DNA from: Lophium mytilinum
Taxonomy: Eukaryota > Ascomycota > Dothideomycetes > Mytilinidiales > Mytilinidiaceae
DNA length: 64,000 nt
Reading direction: 5' to 3'
Assembly (NCBI GenBank): GCA_010093605.1
Contig: MU004189.1
Span: 751,834-815,833 of the forward strand
Shown: positions 41,819-52,943 of the stretch, piece after piece
How the letters are laid out: every line of letters starts with the position of its first letter
Numbering within the stretch: position 1 is the stretch's first letter
Translations under genes and position numbers: made by a program
Notes under the pieces: generated by a model
Told to the model about the DNA's origin: nothing
What the model saw: only the letters and a program-made list of their open reading frames with translations
Database searches by the model: none

Positions 41819-43411
41819 ATGGCGTCGATAGCGTCGATAGCGTCCCCCGGCTCAGCTCTCCCGGAAGTATTGCATGAGGTCTACACGGCGTCAAATCCGC
41901 CCCCCATCAGGCATGTTCGTGAGCTTGGAAGAGGAGGATTTTCTATTGTCGACGCCGTGGAAGTTACTCGAGGTCGACACTCAGGGCATGTCATGGCTCG
42001 GAAAGTCGTACGCTTGCCACGTCTAGCCAGCAAACATCGCAGCATGCTACGCTCCGTTCTCGAAGAGGTGCAGATTATGCATCGTATCAAGCATGTCCAC
42101 GTCGTTACTGTCGCATTTACCTACGAGGAATTAGATGCCAAAAGCAGGGCAATAGCTTTCGGTATCCTGATGCCGACAGTAGCGGAACAAAGCCTGGCTG
42201 AGTTTTTAGAAGAACAGGAATCCGATCTTCAAGACTACCGGGACCGTGAACTGGAGTCAGAGGCCGCTCAACTCCTCGGACAAACCCGCAAGAGAATGAG
42301 TGAATGGTATGTGTGCCTTGCGCAGGCTCTCGCATATCTCCACCAGGAGCGCATTCGGCATCGAGATATCAAACCAGCAAACATCCTGATCAAGAACAAT
42401 GCCGTGTTTCTGACCGACTTTGGCCTCTCAAAGTACTTTGAAGACCATTTGACTACGATGACCTATGGAGTTACTGAGAAAACACAGATGTACTGCGCGC
42501 CGGAGGTGGCAGCAAGCGAAAGCAGAGGTCGTCCCTCGGATGTCTGGTCATTAGGCTGCGTTTTTCTCGAGATGACCACTATATATGCCGGAGCCTCAAT
42601 TTCGGAATTTGAATCCACGCGAGGCCCTGTTGGTCAACGTGCGTACCACTTGTATCCTGCAGCCATCCTCAGTTGGATCTACGAGCTTCAAACCAACCAC
42701 CCTTGGCTAAGGGCAAACTTAATACCCTGGTGCCTGTTTATGCTCAATCCCGTTGCATCTAAGCGTATAACAGCAAAGACATTAGCCGATGTGACGCGGT
42801 ATTGGCGACTCTTATCTTTGGGTCGTTCCGGTTCTTATTGTTCCTGTATGCCATCTGGCACCGTTGACTGGAACTTAGTGAGCGCCCAAGCAGCCTTCTT
42901 GTGGCGTAATTGCTCCTCTTTTTCAATCACAGAATCTGTTTCTTGGGATGATATGGAGAGCTTTGAGTCACTTCAAAAGCTGGCTGCTTTTCATGATCAA
43001 CAGAACCTAGAACCGGCAAACTATTTTCTAGAGCCGCCTCAGGCTCGCTCTGTCGACGATGAAGACGTTGAAGATGCTTCTCCTGCTCTACCGCCCTCTT
43101 CGTTGTCTCCGTCCCAAGATGACGCCTCCCTTCCCCGACCGGGGCAAGACCGATGGGCTCAGATTAAAGAGAATGCTAAGAACGGTGCTGAAGACCTTTG
43201 GGTAGAACATGAAGCCCGGGCACAAATCGACGCTGCAGACAACTATGAGTCTAACGGAGTGGAGACGATCGAGAGCCGTGTTGCCCGCATCAAGGCTCGT
43301 GTTGCCGAGCTTAGTGGGAATATGGGGGAGGATGAGTGGCCTCCTCTGCCCGCCGTGAAGTCCTCGAAAAACCCGATATGGAAAGCGAGATCGCCCCGAG
43401 AGGACACATAG
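41819..43411 (+). CDS. Protein kinase, unassigned subfamily
   Basis: Single exon of 530 residues with a kinase domain at about 30-350: glycine loop GRGGFSIVD (38-45), ATP lysine K62 in VMARKVV, catalytic HRDIKPAN (D183, N188), DFGLSK (D200), and APE followed by DVWSLGCVFLEM. All residues needed for activity are present. The domain resembles HET/NACHT-adjacent 'fungal-specific' Ser/Thr kinases rather than a conserved housekeeping kinase. After the domain come an acidic, Pro/Ser-rich linker and a C-terminal segment ending GEDEWPPLP. No membrane segment is present. The start is the MASIASIASP Met; an upstream ATG in the same frame (41726) would add a hydrophobic leader and is less likely. Substrate and pathway are unknown. 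Confidence 0.83.
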   Translation: MASIASIASPGSALPEVLHEVYTASNPPPIRHVRELGRGGFSIVDAVEVTRGRHSGHVMARKVVRLPRLASKHRSMLRSVLEEVQIMHRIKHVHVVTVAFTYEELDAKSRAIAFGILMPTVAEQSLAEFLEEQESDLQDYRDRELESEAAQLLGQTRKRMSEWYVCLAQALAYLHQERIRHRDIKPANILIKNNAVFLTDFGLSKYFEDHLTTMTYGVTEKTQMYCAPEVAASESRGRPSDVWSLGCVFLEMTTIYAGASISEFESTRGPVGQRAYHLYPAAILSWIYELQTNHPWLRANLIPWCLFMLNPVASKRITAKTLADVTRYWRLLSLGRSGSYCSCMPSGTVDWNLVSAQAAFLWRNCSSFSITESVSWDDMESFESLQKLAAFHDQQNLEPANYFLEPPQARSVDDEDVEDASPALPPSSLSPSQDDASLPRPGQDRWAQIKENAKNGAEDLWVEHEARAQIDAADNYESNGVETIESRVARIKARVAELSGNMGEDEWPPLPAVKSSKNPIWKARSPREDT

Positions 43412-43966
43412 TAGTCAAGTACAACAAGCGCGGGTTTCAGCGGCTGAATCTTTGCTAGTCCTATCAAACTTTGGGATCAGGCCTGGCTGGGGGCAGGCCA
43501 AACGCCAGGATGCAATTCCGAGGCCAACTATGTCGACTTTTATTTTGAAGTCGAAAGAAATGGAGTGTTTACCGCTAAGGAATTTAGTATTTAGATCAAG
43601 TGTTTGGGTTGATATTACTTCTGTGGGGCTTCCCTCTCCAATGACAACCAGCGAATGAGCTTTGAAGCATCCCAAACCCCTCTCTCGTTATCATATCAGA
43701 TGAGTTCCTTTCTAGCCTCTTTAAGTTCACCTATCTCTCCACTCTTCTTCCTCGCCGACATCGTCATTGACGCCTGACGTCCAGATTGAACTAGTTACTC
43801 ATGACTCATGCTCCATTGAGGGAAACTATAGCAATGTCTATTTTCCGCAGAACTGCACCATATGAATGAGGAAATCTGTCTGGCTGCTCAAAGAATAGTA
43901 AGCAAGGTATGCGCAGACTTTCCACCATACTCTCAACTTCAAAATGAAATGCCATGGCCATAATCC
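43412..43966. other. Intergenic region, no supported gene
   Basis: About 555 bp between the converging kinase and F-box genes. In the frame offset by one from the F-box stop, an open stretch runs on to about 43806, which may be the former C-terminal coding sequence lost after the tandem duplication. Confidence 0.45.
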
Positions 43967-44141
43967 GCCGGATCATAACTCTCCTAAAAATCCTCATCAT
44001 ACCCCTCCGGCAACTCATCCTCCCCGCTCTCATACCCATACGGATCCCCAATCTGCCGGATCATAACTCTCCCAAAAATCCTCACCATACCCTCCGGCAA
44101 CTCATCCTCCCCGCTCTCATACCCATACGGATTCCGACACC
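43967..44141. repeat. 88-bp tandem duplication at the F-box gene 3' end
   Basis: Two adjacent copies, 43967-44054 (88 bp) and 44055 to about 44141 (87 bp), differ by two C/T changes and one C in a homopolymer run. Both begin GCCGGATCATAACTCTCC on the plus strand. The high identity points to a recent event. The extra base in the copy nearest the gene end shifts the frame and creates the present stop codon at 43984-43986. Confidence 0.93.
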
Positions 44142-45459
44142 CCCCCTCCCTCCTCCTCCGCCACGTCTTCCGCGCCCGCGTCCCCATCCCCGCCGGCACA
44201 ACCGGTTCCAACCCCCTCGCCACACCCCCCAGCCTCAGTATCCCATGACACCCCCTACAAACCCCCGTATCTTTCCCCCCTAGCTCCCGCTTATACCCCC
44301 GACACGCCCTGCAAAACACATGCGTCACCCCGCCTACAATGATCTCAGACCCCGGCGCGTACCGCGACGCGTGCGTGGCAGGGCTGGTGTGGATGCCGCA
44401 GGCGACGCAGAAGCGCTTGTGGGGCTCTTTGCCGTTGAGGCCGCGCGCGCCCCGCACCATGGTGTCGGCGAAGGAGGGGGTGGGGCGGAGTCGCAGGCAG
44501 ATGGAGCAGGTCCAGAGCGGGAGAGGGCGGGCGCGGGCCCAGGGGGTGTGTTCGAGGGCGAGGAGGGAAGAGAGGGTGGGGGTGGGGATAATGGTGTGGA
44601 GGTAGTTGCAGGTGGTGCGGAGAGCGAGGATGGTTTCGGTGGGGAGGAGCTCGGTGATGGAGAGTTGGAGCTCGGTGGGGAGGGAGAGGAGGAGGGAGAA
44701 GGGTGCGGTGGTGGTGGAACTGCCTGATTGGGCGGTTGTATTGGCGGGGGGGATAGGAGGGGTTTGCTGCGAATGAGTTAGTCCTATTGCCTGGAAATTG
44801 ACTTGGGGAACTGCGATCTGGTTTGAAGTGTGGATGTCTGGAATTGAAGTCCTGAACATGCGACCACTTACCGCTGTAAGGATGGCTTGGATTTTCTGGA
44901 AGCTCCAGCTTGTTTCCGGGGCCCCCAGTTTCATCGAATCCAAGGCTGGATACACCTGCGGTGTCGTAATAGAGGACTTGGGATGCAGAGATACTACACA
45001 TCTGGTTTGTGTAGTTGGAAGCCTAGATGATTCGCCGCCGCCAACCACATCTCCAGCTTGCAATTGCTGTTCGCCGCAGATCACATCTTCCGTCTTCGAA
45101 GTTCGCTCGGCGGAATCTCCCTTAATGCTGGGGATGCTCCAGTAATCCTCCACCCCTTCTTTCTCTACAGCTGGAAGTTTCGAAATGCTGTCCTTCCCAC
45201 CACTCCAAACTGTTTTCACTGGGATTTTCCTAGAACTAGGCCTAGCAAAGCTCCCTGACCCCTCGAAGTCTTCTACGCTCTGTCGCTCAGTCGTCTTCGC
45301 CGGTATATCCCAAATGCTCTTCTTCATCCCCTGCCTCCGCATTCCTCCACTTCTCCCGCTATACACCTTTTCAGGCGGCCCGGTGTAGACCCACGGATCA
45401 TCGTCCATCGTTTTGCGAGCCTTTGAGGAGAGCGCGCTGCTGTTCCCGGCTTCAGGCAT
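43984..45459 (-). CDS. F-box protein with a Cys-rich zinc-ribbon-like region
   Basis: Reading on the minus strand, exons 45459-44872 and 44766-43984 give 456 residues. The intron (44871-44767, 105 bp) has GTAAGT, ACTAAC and CGCAG but no in-frame stop and a length divisible by three, so the unspliced frame reads through as 491 residues. The N-terminal ~235 residues are disordered. An F-box (SLPTELQLSITELLPTETILALRTTC, in parts) is followed by a Cys-rich region with CSIC, CVAC, CRAC and CRGC pairs, a common layout in fungal F-box proteins that may bind zinc. F-box proteins recruit substrates to SCF ubiquitin ligases; the target is unknown. The C-terminal PYGYESGEDELPEG sequence occurs twice because of the 88-bp duplication. 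Confidence 0.82.
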   Translation of the reverse strand: MPEAGNSSALSSKARKTMDDDPWVYTGPPEKVYSGRSGGMRRQGMKKSIWDIPAKTTERQSVEDFEGSGSFARPSSRKIPVKTVWSGGKDSISKLPAVEKEGVEDYWSIPSIKGDSAERTSKTEDVICGEQQLQAGDVVGGGESSRLPTTQTRCVVSLHPKSSITTPQVYPALDSMKLGAPETSWSFQKIQAILTAVSGRMFRTSIPDIHTSNQIAVPQVNFQAIGLTHSQQTPPIPPANTTAQSGSSTTTAPFSLLLSLPTELQLSITELLPTETILALRTTCNYLHTIIPTPTLSSLLALEHTPWARARPLPLWTCSICLRLRPTPSFADTMVRGARGLNGKEPHKRFCVACGIHTSPATHASRYAPGSEIIVGGVTHVFCRACRGYKRELGGKDTGVCRGCHGILRLGGVARGLEPVVPAGMGTRARKTWRRRREGGCRNPYGYESGEDELPEGMVRIFGRVMIRQIGDPYGYESGEDELPEGYDEDF

Positions 45460-45930
45460 GCTGTCGATATTCTATGGATAGAAAGAGTACAGGACAAGGT
45501 GCGTGGGAGATGTAGGTTTTTTATGCTCAGCTCCCCCGCTCCAGAACCAAGTCTTGTGCTCGTATTGCACAGCCTAGTTACCAGGCTGCGAGGCTGGCTT
45601 TGAGGTTGCACGGGAGGGCTGGAGGGTCCGTGTGGCGTGCATGAGGGCGGTTAGGATGTGGCTGTGCTGTCTCCGACCAGTGGTGGACCAGATGCCGTCC
45701 TGAGTCTTGTTAGGGATAAATCGTGCTCTTAAGTATATTATCTTGTTATAGGTTAGCTTTTTAAGGTATTTCTGTTCCATAAGAAGACCATCTGGAGATT
45801 TGCGCAAAGTGATCTTGACCTTCGTAGTATATGAGTACCTAAAGTGGGTTTTCCAGAGTTGGATGCATCTTTAGTAAATCTGCGGCAAAAACAAGGATAT
45901 TCTTCTTGAACATAGCGTTCTCATATACAA
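45460..45930. other. Intergenic region, no supported gene
   Basis: A 471-bp gap holding the F-box gene promoter and the 3' flank of the HET gene. Nothing else seen. Confidence 0.5.
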
Positions 45931-46998
45931 CTAGATTGGCGGCCGCTTGGCTGTTCTCTGCTCCGCGTGAATCATTCTGACATAGTGCTCCACATCCAAG
46001 CTTGATAGCTCTGAGTACGATTGGCCGCTATTAAGAGAGTGCTTCAGTCGCCGACCAAGATCGACATGGTTTTTAACATCAAGGTGCCACTCATCGTGTA
46101 CAACACGGTAAATGACGTCCGTAAAGATCTCGTACAATGACTTTTCGTAGTCAATGGGAACTCTGCAGTGTTCTGGGACAAGGCCGAGCAGGCCATACAC
46201 TTTGTCATGAGGCTTCTCACACTTCCATCGCTCGAAGGTCTCGAGGATATAGCCTAATCTTTGACCAGAGCTAATCTCGGCTTTCTCGTTGACGATAGTC
46301 CAAGCCTCGTGACGTGTGCCTGTGCCCACGAAGTTGTCTCTAGCTGCACCCGGTAGTGCTCTCAGCGTCCATGGGATCTTGAAAAATTGCTCGAATTTCG
46401 ACCAAACGACAGTAGAGTTACCGCATCGCACGACTAAAGATCGGGCGAGCATTATCTCTTGGAGTATCCAGATGCGTTTCCAGTAGGCCCTTTGGAAAAG
46501 GTAGTTTAGAGATACTGGATCGTTTCTGCGGTAGTGTGACGTGTGGCTCTGACTGCGAGAAATCCAGAACATGGCTTCGTCGCTACCATCAGCCGCCGGC
46601 CCAAGCCAAGCTACAACTTGTATCGCCTCATGGTAGATCTGACCCATGAAGTTCACTTGGTGGTTTCGCTCCTGGACATTGGACTGGTCGATACAGATTT
46701 GGTCAATGAAGAAAAAGAAAGTTGGTTTCTCGTGGTGTATTGTCCTCAGAAACTGGTAAAGATTTTCCCGGACCGTGAACGGTTCGCCGTTCACTAGTAT
46801 TTGCCTAGCAGGGAGAAGGCTTCCCCATGTGTAAGACAAGGCCTTGTAGAACGGGCGACTTGCGAGTTCGGTCGAGATCTTCAGTTCGCAGCTAATGGTG
46901 TCTGACATTGATGGTACAATGCGAAGCACACGGAATTGCTGGCGCGAATGATCCAGGGGCTCATAGCGGAAGCCACTATTCGGGTTCGGAGAGCTCAT
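45931..46998 (-). CDS. HET-domain protein, compact form
   Basis: Single-exon protein of 355 residues. The HET domain spans about 45-200 with YKALSYTWGS, FIDQICIDQ (the usual leading Trp is Phe within a run of four Phe), FMGQIYHEAIQVVAWLG and YWKRIWILQEI. A later block, FERWKCEKPHDKVYGLLGLV, is the second conserved element of long HET proteins. It ends soon afterwards, so it is shorter than most relatives (600-700 residues) and may be a HET-only form or a truncated gene; the 3' side up to 45460 shows no clear continuation. Inferred role: non-self recognition or cell death. Confidence 0.88.
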   Translation of the reverse strand: MSSPNPNSGFRYEPLDHSRQQFRVLRIVPSMSDTISCELKISTELASRPFYKALSYTWGSLLPARQILVNGEPFTVRENLYQFLRTIHHEKPTFFFFIDQICIDQSNVQERNHQVNFMGQIYHEAIQVVAWLGPAADGSDEAMFWISRSQSHTSHYRRNDPVSLNYLFQRAYWKRIWILQEIMLARSLVVRCGNSTVVWSKFEQFFKIPWTLRALPGAARDNFVGTGTRHEAWTIVNEKAEISSGQRLGYILETFERWKCEKPHDKVYGLLGLVPEHCRVPIDYEKSLYEIFTDVIYRVVHDEWHLDVKNHVDLGRRLKHSLNSGQSYSELSSLDVEHYVRMIHAEQRTAKRPPI

Positions 46999-49341
46999 GG
47001 TGACTGCAGGCTTAAAGGAGCTTGCCTAAACATACAGCCTCGCAGCCTTGCGCCGATCCTACTCCGAGGGACGAAATGCGTCGGTTCAAGGATTAAGTGT
47101 ATCTTACGGCGGCACTGAGAAGTGTAAAGATACGGAAACAGATATCGCGAACTAACATGATATGAACACAGATGATGGATGAATGCTGCGGAATGACGAT
47201 GAGAGGCAAAGGACGAAGAGGACAATTCAGCCTCGCAGCCTACCAGATCCTAGCTATGTTCTTTGACACATGATCCGTACAGGTCGGGGTTAATACTGCC
47301 CAAAACTTGACTGTGTTCAGCATTCTTTCCAGATCTCAATTTCTGTATACTTCTGAAAGAGGTTCCGATGTCGTGCTCCCCTGTGGCCGTGCACGTCAGC
47401 ACGTGTTTCACACGTGCATGTATCACGTATTCTAATGGAGTACGACTTGACGCTAGAGATGTCGGAGTCCGTATCATCGAATCCTTCTACTAGGGCTGAC
47501 ATGAGAGGAAACGGGATGCCTAGAATAGTTTCTTGAGCTGAACAACGTGGTACCTATAAAGTGACCGAGAACAGGCAGTGTTTTTAACTAACGGCTAAAG
47601 ATTACCGTATCATATCCGAATGAGGAAGCACCACAGAGTGAGTTGATTCTGTATCGATCCCAAGGTCTCAAGCGTGATATAAAGACCATTGATGATAACA
47701 ACATTAATCGAGATGGACTATCGAGACTAGACGATTGAGACCCATACATCGACCCATGCTCACGCGATTTGGGGAAGGTTTAGTCCCGAAACAGGAGGAC
47801 GAAGGGGAAGACGAAGAAGACTCCACCGTCCTCGAACTTGACAGGCTATAATTGGTATGGGTTCGCATCAATGGACGCCGCTCGTGATGAAGACACGTTG
47901 ACTGCAGCCGGTGGAGTTTGACGTGCAGTGGTGAGGCGCAGGGGCAGGGAGCAAACAGCGGTCAAAAGTTTTTCGACACCGCCATGAGGACGAATTGGCC
48001 AATGAATCGGTCTCGACCTGAGTTTCTGTCAGGTTTTAGTGCTCGCTTTGCTGCGGTCCTTGGGGAGGCCGCAGTGGTGCGATGTTCACAAGGCGTTTCG
48101 TTAAGGTTCGGATGTGTGCTTTGACTTGTAGTTCGCACAATCGATACCTCAGCTGATAGATGATAGATGTATCGATAGAGAGGGCTATCGAGATCTCCGC
48201 CACGTCGTCGGCGGGCGAGGAGGGCAGGCCGCCAATTGGGTACCCAGCGGGCCGCACCCGGGGATCAGTGTGCCCTTGACCCCTTTCCAGCATGAAGCGC
48301 GGGAGATTGGGCTTGCTGGAAGCGGCAGAAGTGCGAGGGCATCCTGGGACCATGCAAGATGACGATTAATTTAGGGGTTCGAGGGTCTTGGGGATCAATT
48401 GCGCGGACATCGAGGCAGATCTTGGGCATCATAACAATCAACACCAGATGTAAACACGGGGGCAAACATCACTGCTGGCTGCCTCACAGCCTCACGCAAC
48501 CACGGCGGCCTAACGCAGGCAGCCGCCTCACACGCAGCGCCCTCGAGTCCGCTCGCAGCAGTCGGAGGCGTCTGGGGCAGTGAAGGGCGTAGGAGCCGTG
48601 GAAGAGGGCGTCCTGGCGTTTAGCTGCCGTCTGGCCGTTTTTGTTTGCATGGCCCGAGCGGGCTTGGCAAACGCGTGAATCCATCGACGGCCCGAGTCCT
48701 GGACCCCGATGCCCATAATCCGACTCTCCTCCTGTTCGCACCCTATCCTGCTCAGCACAACCTCCGACAGCCCTTCTTCCATATCGCCGCTGCTGCCCTC
48801 GACAACCAGCGCTGCATCGCCGCGCCGTCTGTTGCGCGCCCTCGCCACCGGTTTGTTTACCGGAAGCGCATTCCAAACCCACACGGCCCACGTCACCCAC
48901 GCTTTCACGCCTGCCACAGGCTCCACGCAGCATTCGCCAGCACATCTCCGCAAACCCACTCTGCCGCTGCCTCCATCGCCTACTCGTCAACAGCCCGCCC
49001 CTCGCGCTGCCATCCGCGTTGAATGGAGCCCGGACACGCCCTGCTGCTCATCGCTCGTTGACTGGAGGCGAGTGAGCCGCTGCGCAGTCGACACCACATT
49101 CCACGCATTCCTACGTCAGGCCGCTCGCTGTCCGCTTGCCGTATCGTTATCGATTGACTCCGCACCTCAATGCGACCCTCACCTTCATCGACTGCTGCTT
49201 GATCCGCAAGTACGCGACAGAGACATCCGTTGACACTGGTTTCACTTGCTAGACACACCCGGCGCAAGCACTCACTGCCGTCGCCGCAGTTCACTTCCAC
49301 AACAACACCACCCGCATTCACCTCCTCCATCGCACCGCGCC
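46999..49341. other. Intergenic region and long WEE1 leader
   Basis: About 2.34 kb between the divergent HET and WEE1 genes. From about 48480 on, the sequence becomes GC- and CA-rich and looks like a long promoter or 5' UTR of WEE1, with several short upstream frames. Frames of up to 174 codons (48484-49233, both strands) have no domains and overlap each other. No tRNA or repeat seen. Confidence 0.5.
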
Positions 49342-52300
49342 ATGGACTTTGTTTATTCCCCGCACCGCGAGACGGGCGGCACCCTCCACCTCCACTCCCC
49401 AACACACCCACACCCTCACCAACACTCTTACCACCTGGACGGCTTCCCCTCCATCAAGCAGATCCGACGCTCCCTCTCACGTTCACCGTCGAAGCCGTCG
49501 CGCTTTCAGCTGCACTCCAAGTCCTCGGATTCACCAGGATCGCCCATCTCGCCTCTGGCTTTATCGCGCGCCTTCAGCCCCAGGACTTCAAAACCCGCGA
49601 GTCCCACCGGACCTCACACCGGCTCACCACTGTCGCAAGCGCCCACCACCACCAAGAAGAAGTTTTCGCTGCGCCGCACCACGCGCCGAACCGCATCAAA
49701 GAGTCCCCGCCGCGTTCTGGCCGACTCCGCAAGCCAAGGTAACGCAACGCCATTTACCTCTCGTCGAACCTCTGGAGAGGAGAACCAACTCATGAGCGCG
49801 CGCGCACCGCTCTTCGCCGACCAACCTGAAACTGAGTGCAAACCCTCGGTGCCGCGATTCAGTCTCGACGACGGCCCCATCAAGTTCGAGTTTACGCGCT
49901 CACGTGGAGAGAGTGCGCCAGGTGCAAACTGCCTGATGCCGGCAAAATCGAGTCCGCTGAAGCGTAGCGACGGCATCATGAACCTAGACCAGGCCAGCTT
50001 GGGCAGTCCTGTGGCCAAGAGGAGGAGCCTGCATGGTGCTTCATTTGGCCCCGACTTCGACGTCTTCGATCATGGTCCAACGCCCAACTCGGAACAACCA
50101 CAGCAATTCCGTAGCCACGACCACGACATGGGTATTCACTCTTTCTCATCGCCAATCCAGAAGACTGGCTCTCCACTGCGCAAATCTCTCTCGCTGAGGA
50201 AGTCGACTCTATCCCAGCGATACGGCTCAAATGCTGCTCGACCCAAGGCCCAGGACCAAGTTCACGAATTCGCAATTCCCGGTCCGGCAGCTTCACGGAC
50301 GCGGAACCGTATGTCGCTCGACAGCTCCCTAGGATTCGGCTCGCCACAAGCCCAATCACCATTCCGCAAATCCATGGGTCTCGGTCTTACGTCCGAGCCT
50401 GGGCGCCCAAATTTGCAGCAGCATTCCCATTCGTTTATGCGTAGTAGTGGCTCCATCGGCCACCAGCCCCATCCTCTCTCAAATGCTCTGACTCCGTCAT
50501 CTTCCATGTCGAGTCTAGGAGACGACTCACCGACTCATGCCCCTGTGCACGCTTCTCAGCATCACGCGCCTCCAACTGCGGCAGCGCGACACCATGTCTT
50601 TTCAAGGTCGCTGCCTCTTGGTGCTACCCGCCCTCATTTGGGTGGCGATGCTCCGGATATAGACTCTGAGAATGGATCCTTCGCAACCCCAGCTGCGTAC
50701 AAGATGGCGAAGCCACTTCCTCAGGCGTTCATGTCTACGGGTTTGATATCTAAGCGCAATCGCAACGCCGACCTACCCCAACCGGGTTCTTATGCTGGCT
50801 ATACTATGCCAGACACGCCGTCCAAGAGGGCATCTTTTCCCCCCATCACGTCGTCTCCGTCGATTCATCGTGGATTCGGAAAATCCATCACACGCCATGA
50901 GTTTGGTACCCCGACCACTCCATTCAGCCTGCACCCCGCTGGTGTGACTCCGATCTCGTTCGGAAAAGGAGTCAACATCTTTGGTACTCTTGCCAATCCT
51001 AGCATGAATCGTCGTGGTAGCTTCGCTAGCATCGACATCGACGTCGATGATGATAACTCAGTTTCACCATCCGGCAAGATGGACAGCCAATCCAGCATTG
51101 ATGATATGCCACCAACCCCTACGAAGCAAGGTGATGGCGCGGGTCGACGTTCCAAGGACAATAGCCTACGAAGCAGCCTCTTTGGTCGGCGTACATCCCT
51201 GGGAGCTGATACATTCACCCCACCGACAGCGTTAGATTTCGAGTCTCCCGCCCAAGAAAACAATTGTAAGTTATCTCCCTCAGCATCCGCAGAGAGTTTG
51301 GTTAGAGGCAGCGGTGATCCCATACTCCATGGATCTCCGACGCCTTCTCCTCACGCTTCTCCGACGTCCGTTGCCCTTTCTCTCGCTCGTGCGCGGACTT
51401 CGCGACAATCGCAGAGCAAACCGTTACCGACGCCTCTCCTAAGACGCTCGATTCGAACATTTCTTTCTCCTTCCGACGCTTTGAACAATACTAAGAAGTC
51501 TCCCCTTTCCGCAGTGAGCCCGATACAGGCTTCAGAATCGTCTGAACGCAACTCTCCACGCACCCCATCGGAGTCATTTGTTCCACCTGACGCCAGTGGG
51601 CTGACGATCTCCGGTCGCGCCAACCGTCGTGGATCGGTACCTTTCAACAGCAGCACGAACAGCAACATGTCGTTCCCGCCCGCAACCCCGACCACTAATC
51701 GCGATCACAAGTCGTACTTTGCAAACGGCCAGTCTGCTATTGCTCCGATTGCAGGACTAACTAAAAACGACGTGGACACTGCTCTTACTAGCAGATTCGA
51801 AAACGTATCGTTGCATGGAAACGGGGAGTTCTCGCAAGTCTACCGCGTCGAAGGTCTCATTGATCCGCCCCCAAGGTCACCATTCGAGTCTCCATCCGGA
51901 AGTGTATGGGCTGTCAAAAAGGCGAAGCGACCGTATGCTGGAATGAAAGATCGGGACCGAAAGCTACGCGAAGTCCAGATCCTCCAAGCACTAAGTGGGA
52001 ACGAGCATATTATCTCGTTTGCGGGCAGCTGGGAACATAAGAACTACCTTTACATCCAGACAGAGTTTTGCGAGAACGGCAATCTAAAGGATTTCTTAAC
52101 TCAACATGGATATAAGGGACGATTAGACGACTTCCGGATATGGAAGATTCTCCTAGAGTTGTCAATGGTAAGTTTTCCATCTTCTCCCGCATGAAGCCAT
52201 TGTTAACATATATCCAGGGCGTCAAACACATTCATGATTCTGGCTTCATTCATCTCGATCTGAAGCCCGCAAACGTCTTCCTTGACTGGGAAGGCGTCCT

Positions 52301-52943
52301 CAAGATCGGCGATTTTGGCTTGGCGAGCACGTGGCCTGCTCCTCCAAACATTGATGGAGAAGGCGACCGCGAATACATCGGACCGGAGATTCTTTCTGGT
52401 CGCTTTGACAAGCCTGCCGATATCTTTGCTCTCGGCATGGTCATGCTCGAGATCGCTGGTAACATCATCCTCCCTGACAATGGTACCTCCTGGCAGCGTC
52501 TTCGGTCTGGCGATATGACCGACCTCCCGAGCCTTACGTGGAGCTCCGAGAGCAGCCTTCCGAGAGACCAATCTGGAGATCCAATCGCCGACATCAGCAC
52601 CAACGCCTCGAACGAGACTTTGTGCGGATCCGAAACCGAAGAGGAAAGCTTCAGACTATTCAACAATGCCGAGCCCAAGCCGAACTACCCAGAGCAGCTA
52701 GTTCAGCCTCCCAACTTCATGGTCGATCCAAACGATAGCGAGTGCCTAGACAAGATCGTGGAGTGGATGATCAGTCCCAACCCAGACGAACGCCCTACCG
52801 TTGACCAGCTCTGCAACTGTGCTGGCGTCCAGTGGGTCAAGAATCGTCGACGTGCAGGGGCAACCGTCTATGAGGGGACTTGGGGCCCTGCTGATGACGT
52901 CCTATCCACCGAGCACGACGTCGATATGATGGACGCCCTGTAA
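49342..52943 (+). CDS. WEE1: WEE1/Swe1-type mitotic inhibitor kinase
   Basis: Exons 49342-52167 and 52218-52943 (50-bp phase-0 intron with GTAAGT and ATCCAG) give 1183 residues. The first ~810 residues are Ser/Pro-rich with many SP/TP sites and are presumably the regulatory region. The kinase domain (about 816-1160) has GNGEFSQVYRV, AVKK, HLDLKPANV (catalytic D956), GDFGL (D974) and the WEE1-specific EGDREYIGPEIL plus GNIILPDNG-WQRLRSGD blocks. WEE1 phosphorylates the inhibitory Tyr of Cdk1 and delays mitosis; the Aspergillus orthologue is AnkA. The start is the first ATG of the frame, since the open frame to 49246 contains none. The HLDLK (not HRDLK) loop is normal for this family. Confidence 0.95.

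Noticed and set aside
48484-49233. Several overlapping frames of 140-175 codons on both strands
   Set aside because: They overlap each other in GC-rich leader sequence and show no domain or consistent coding bias.
51264-51292. GTAAGT ... CGCAG inside the WEE1 N-terminal region
   Set aside because: The interval is about 27 nt, too short to splice, and the frame is continuous without it.
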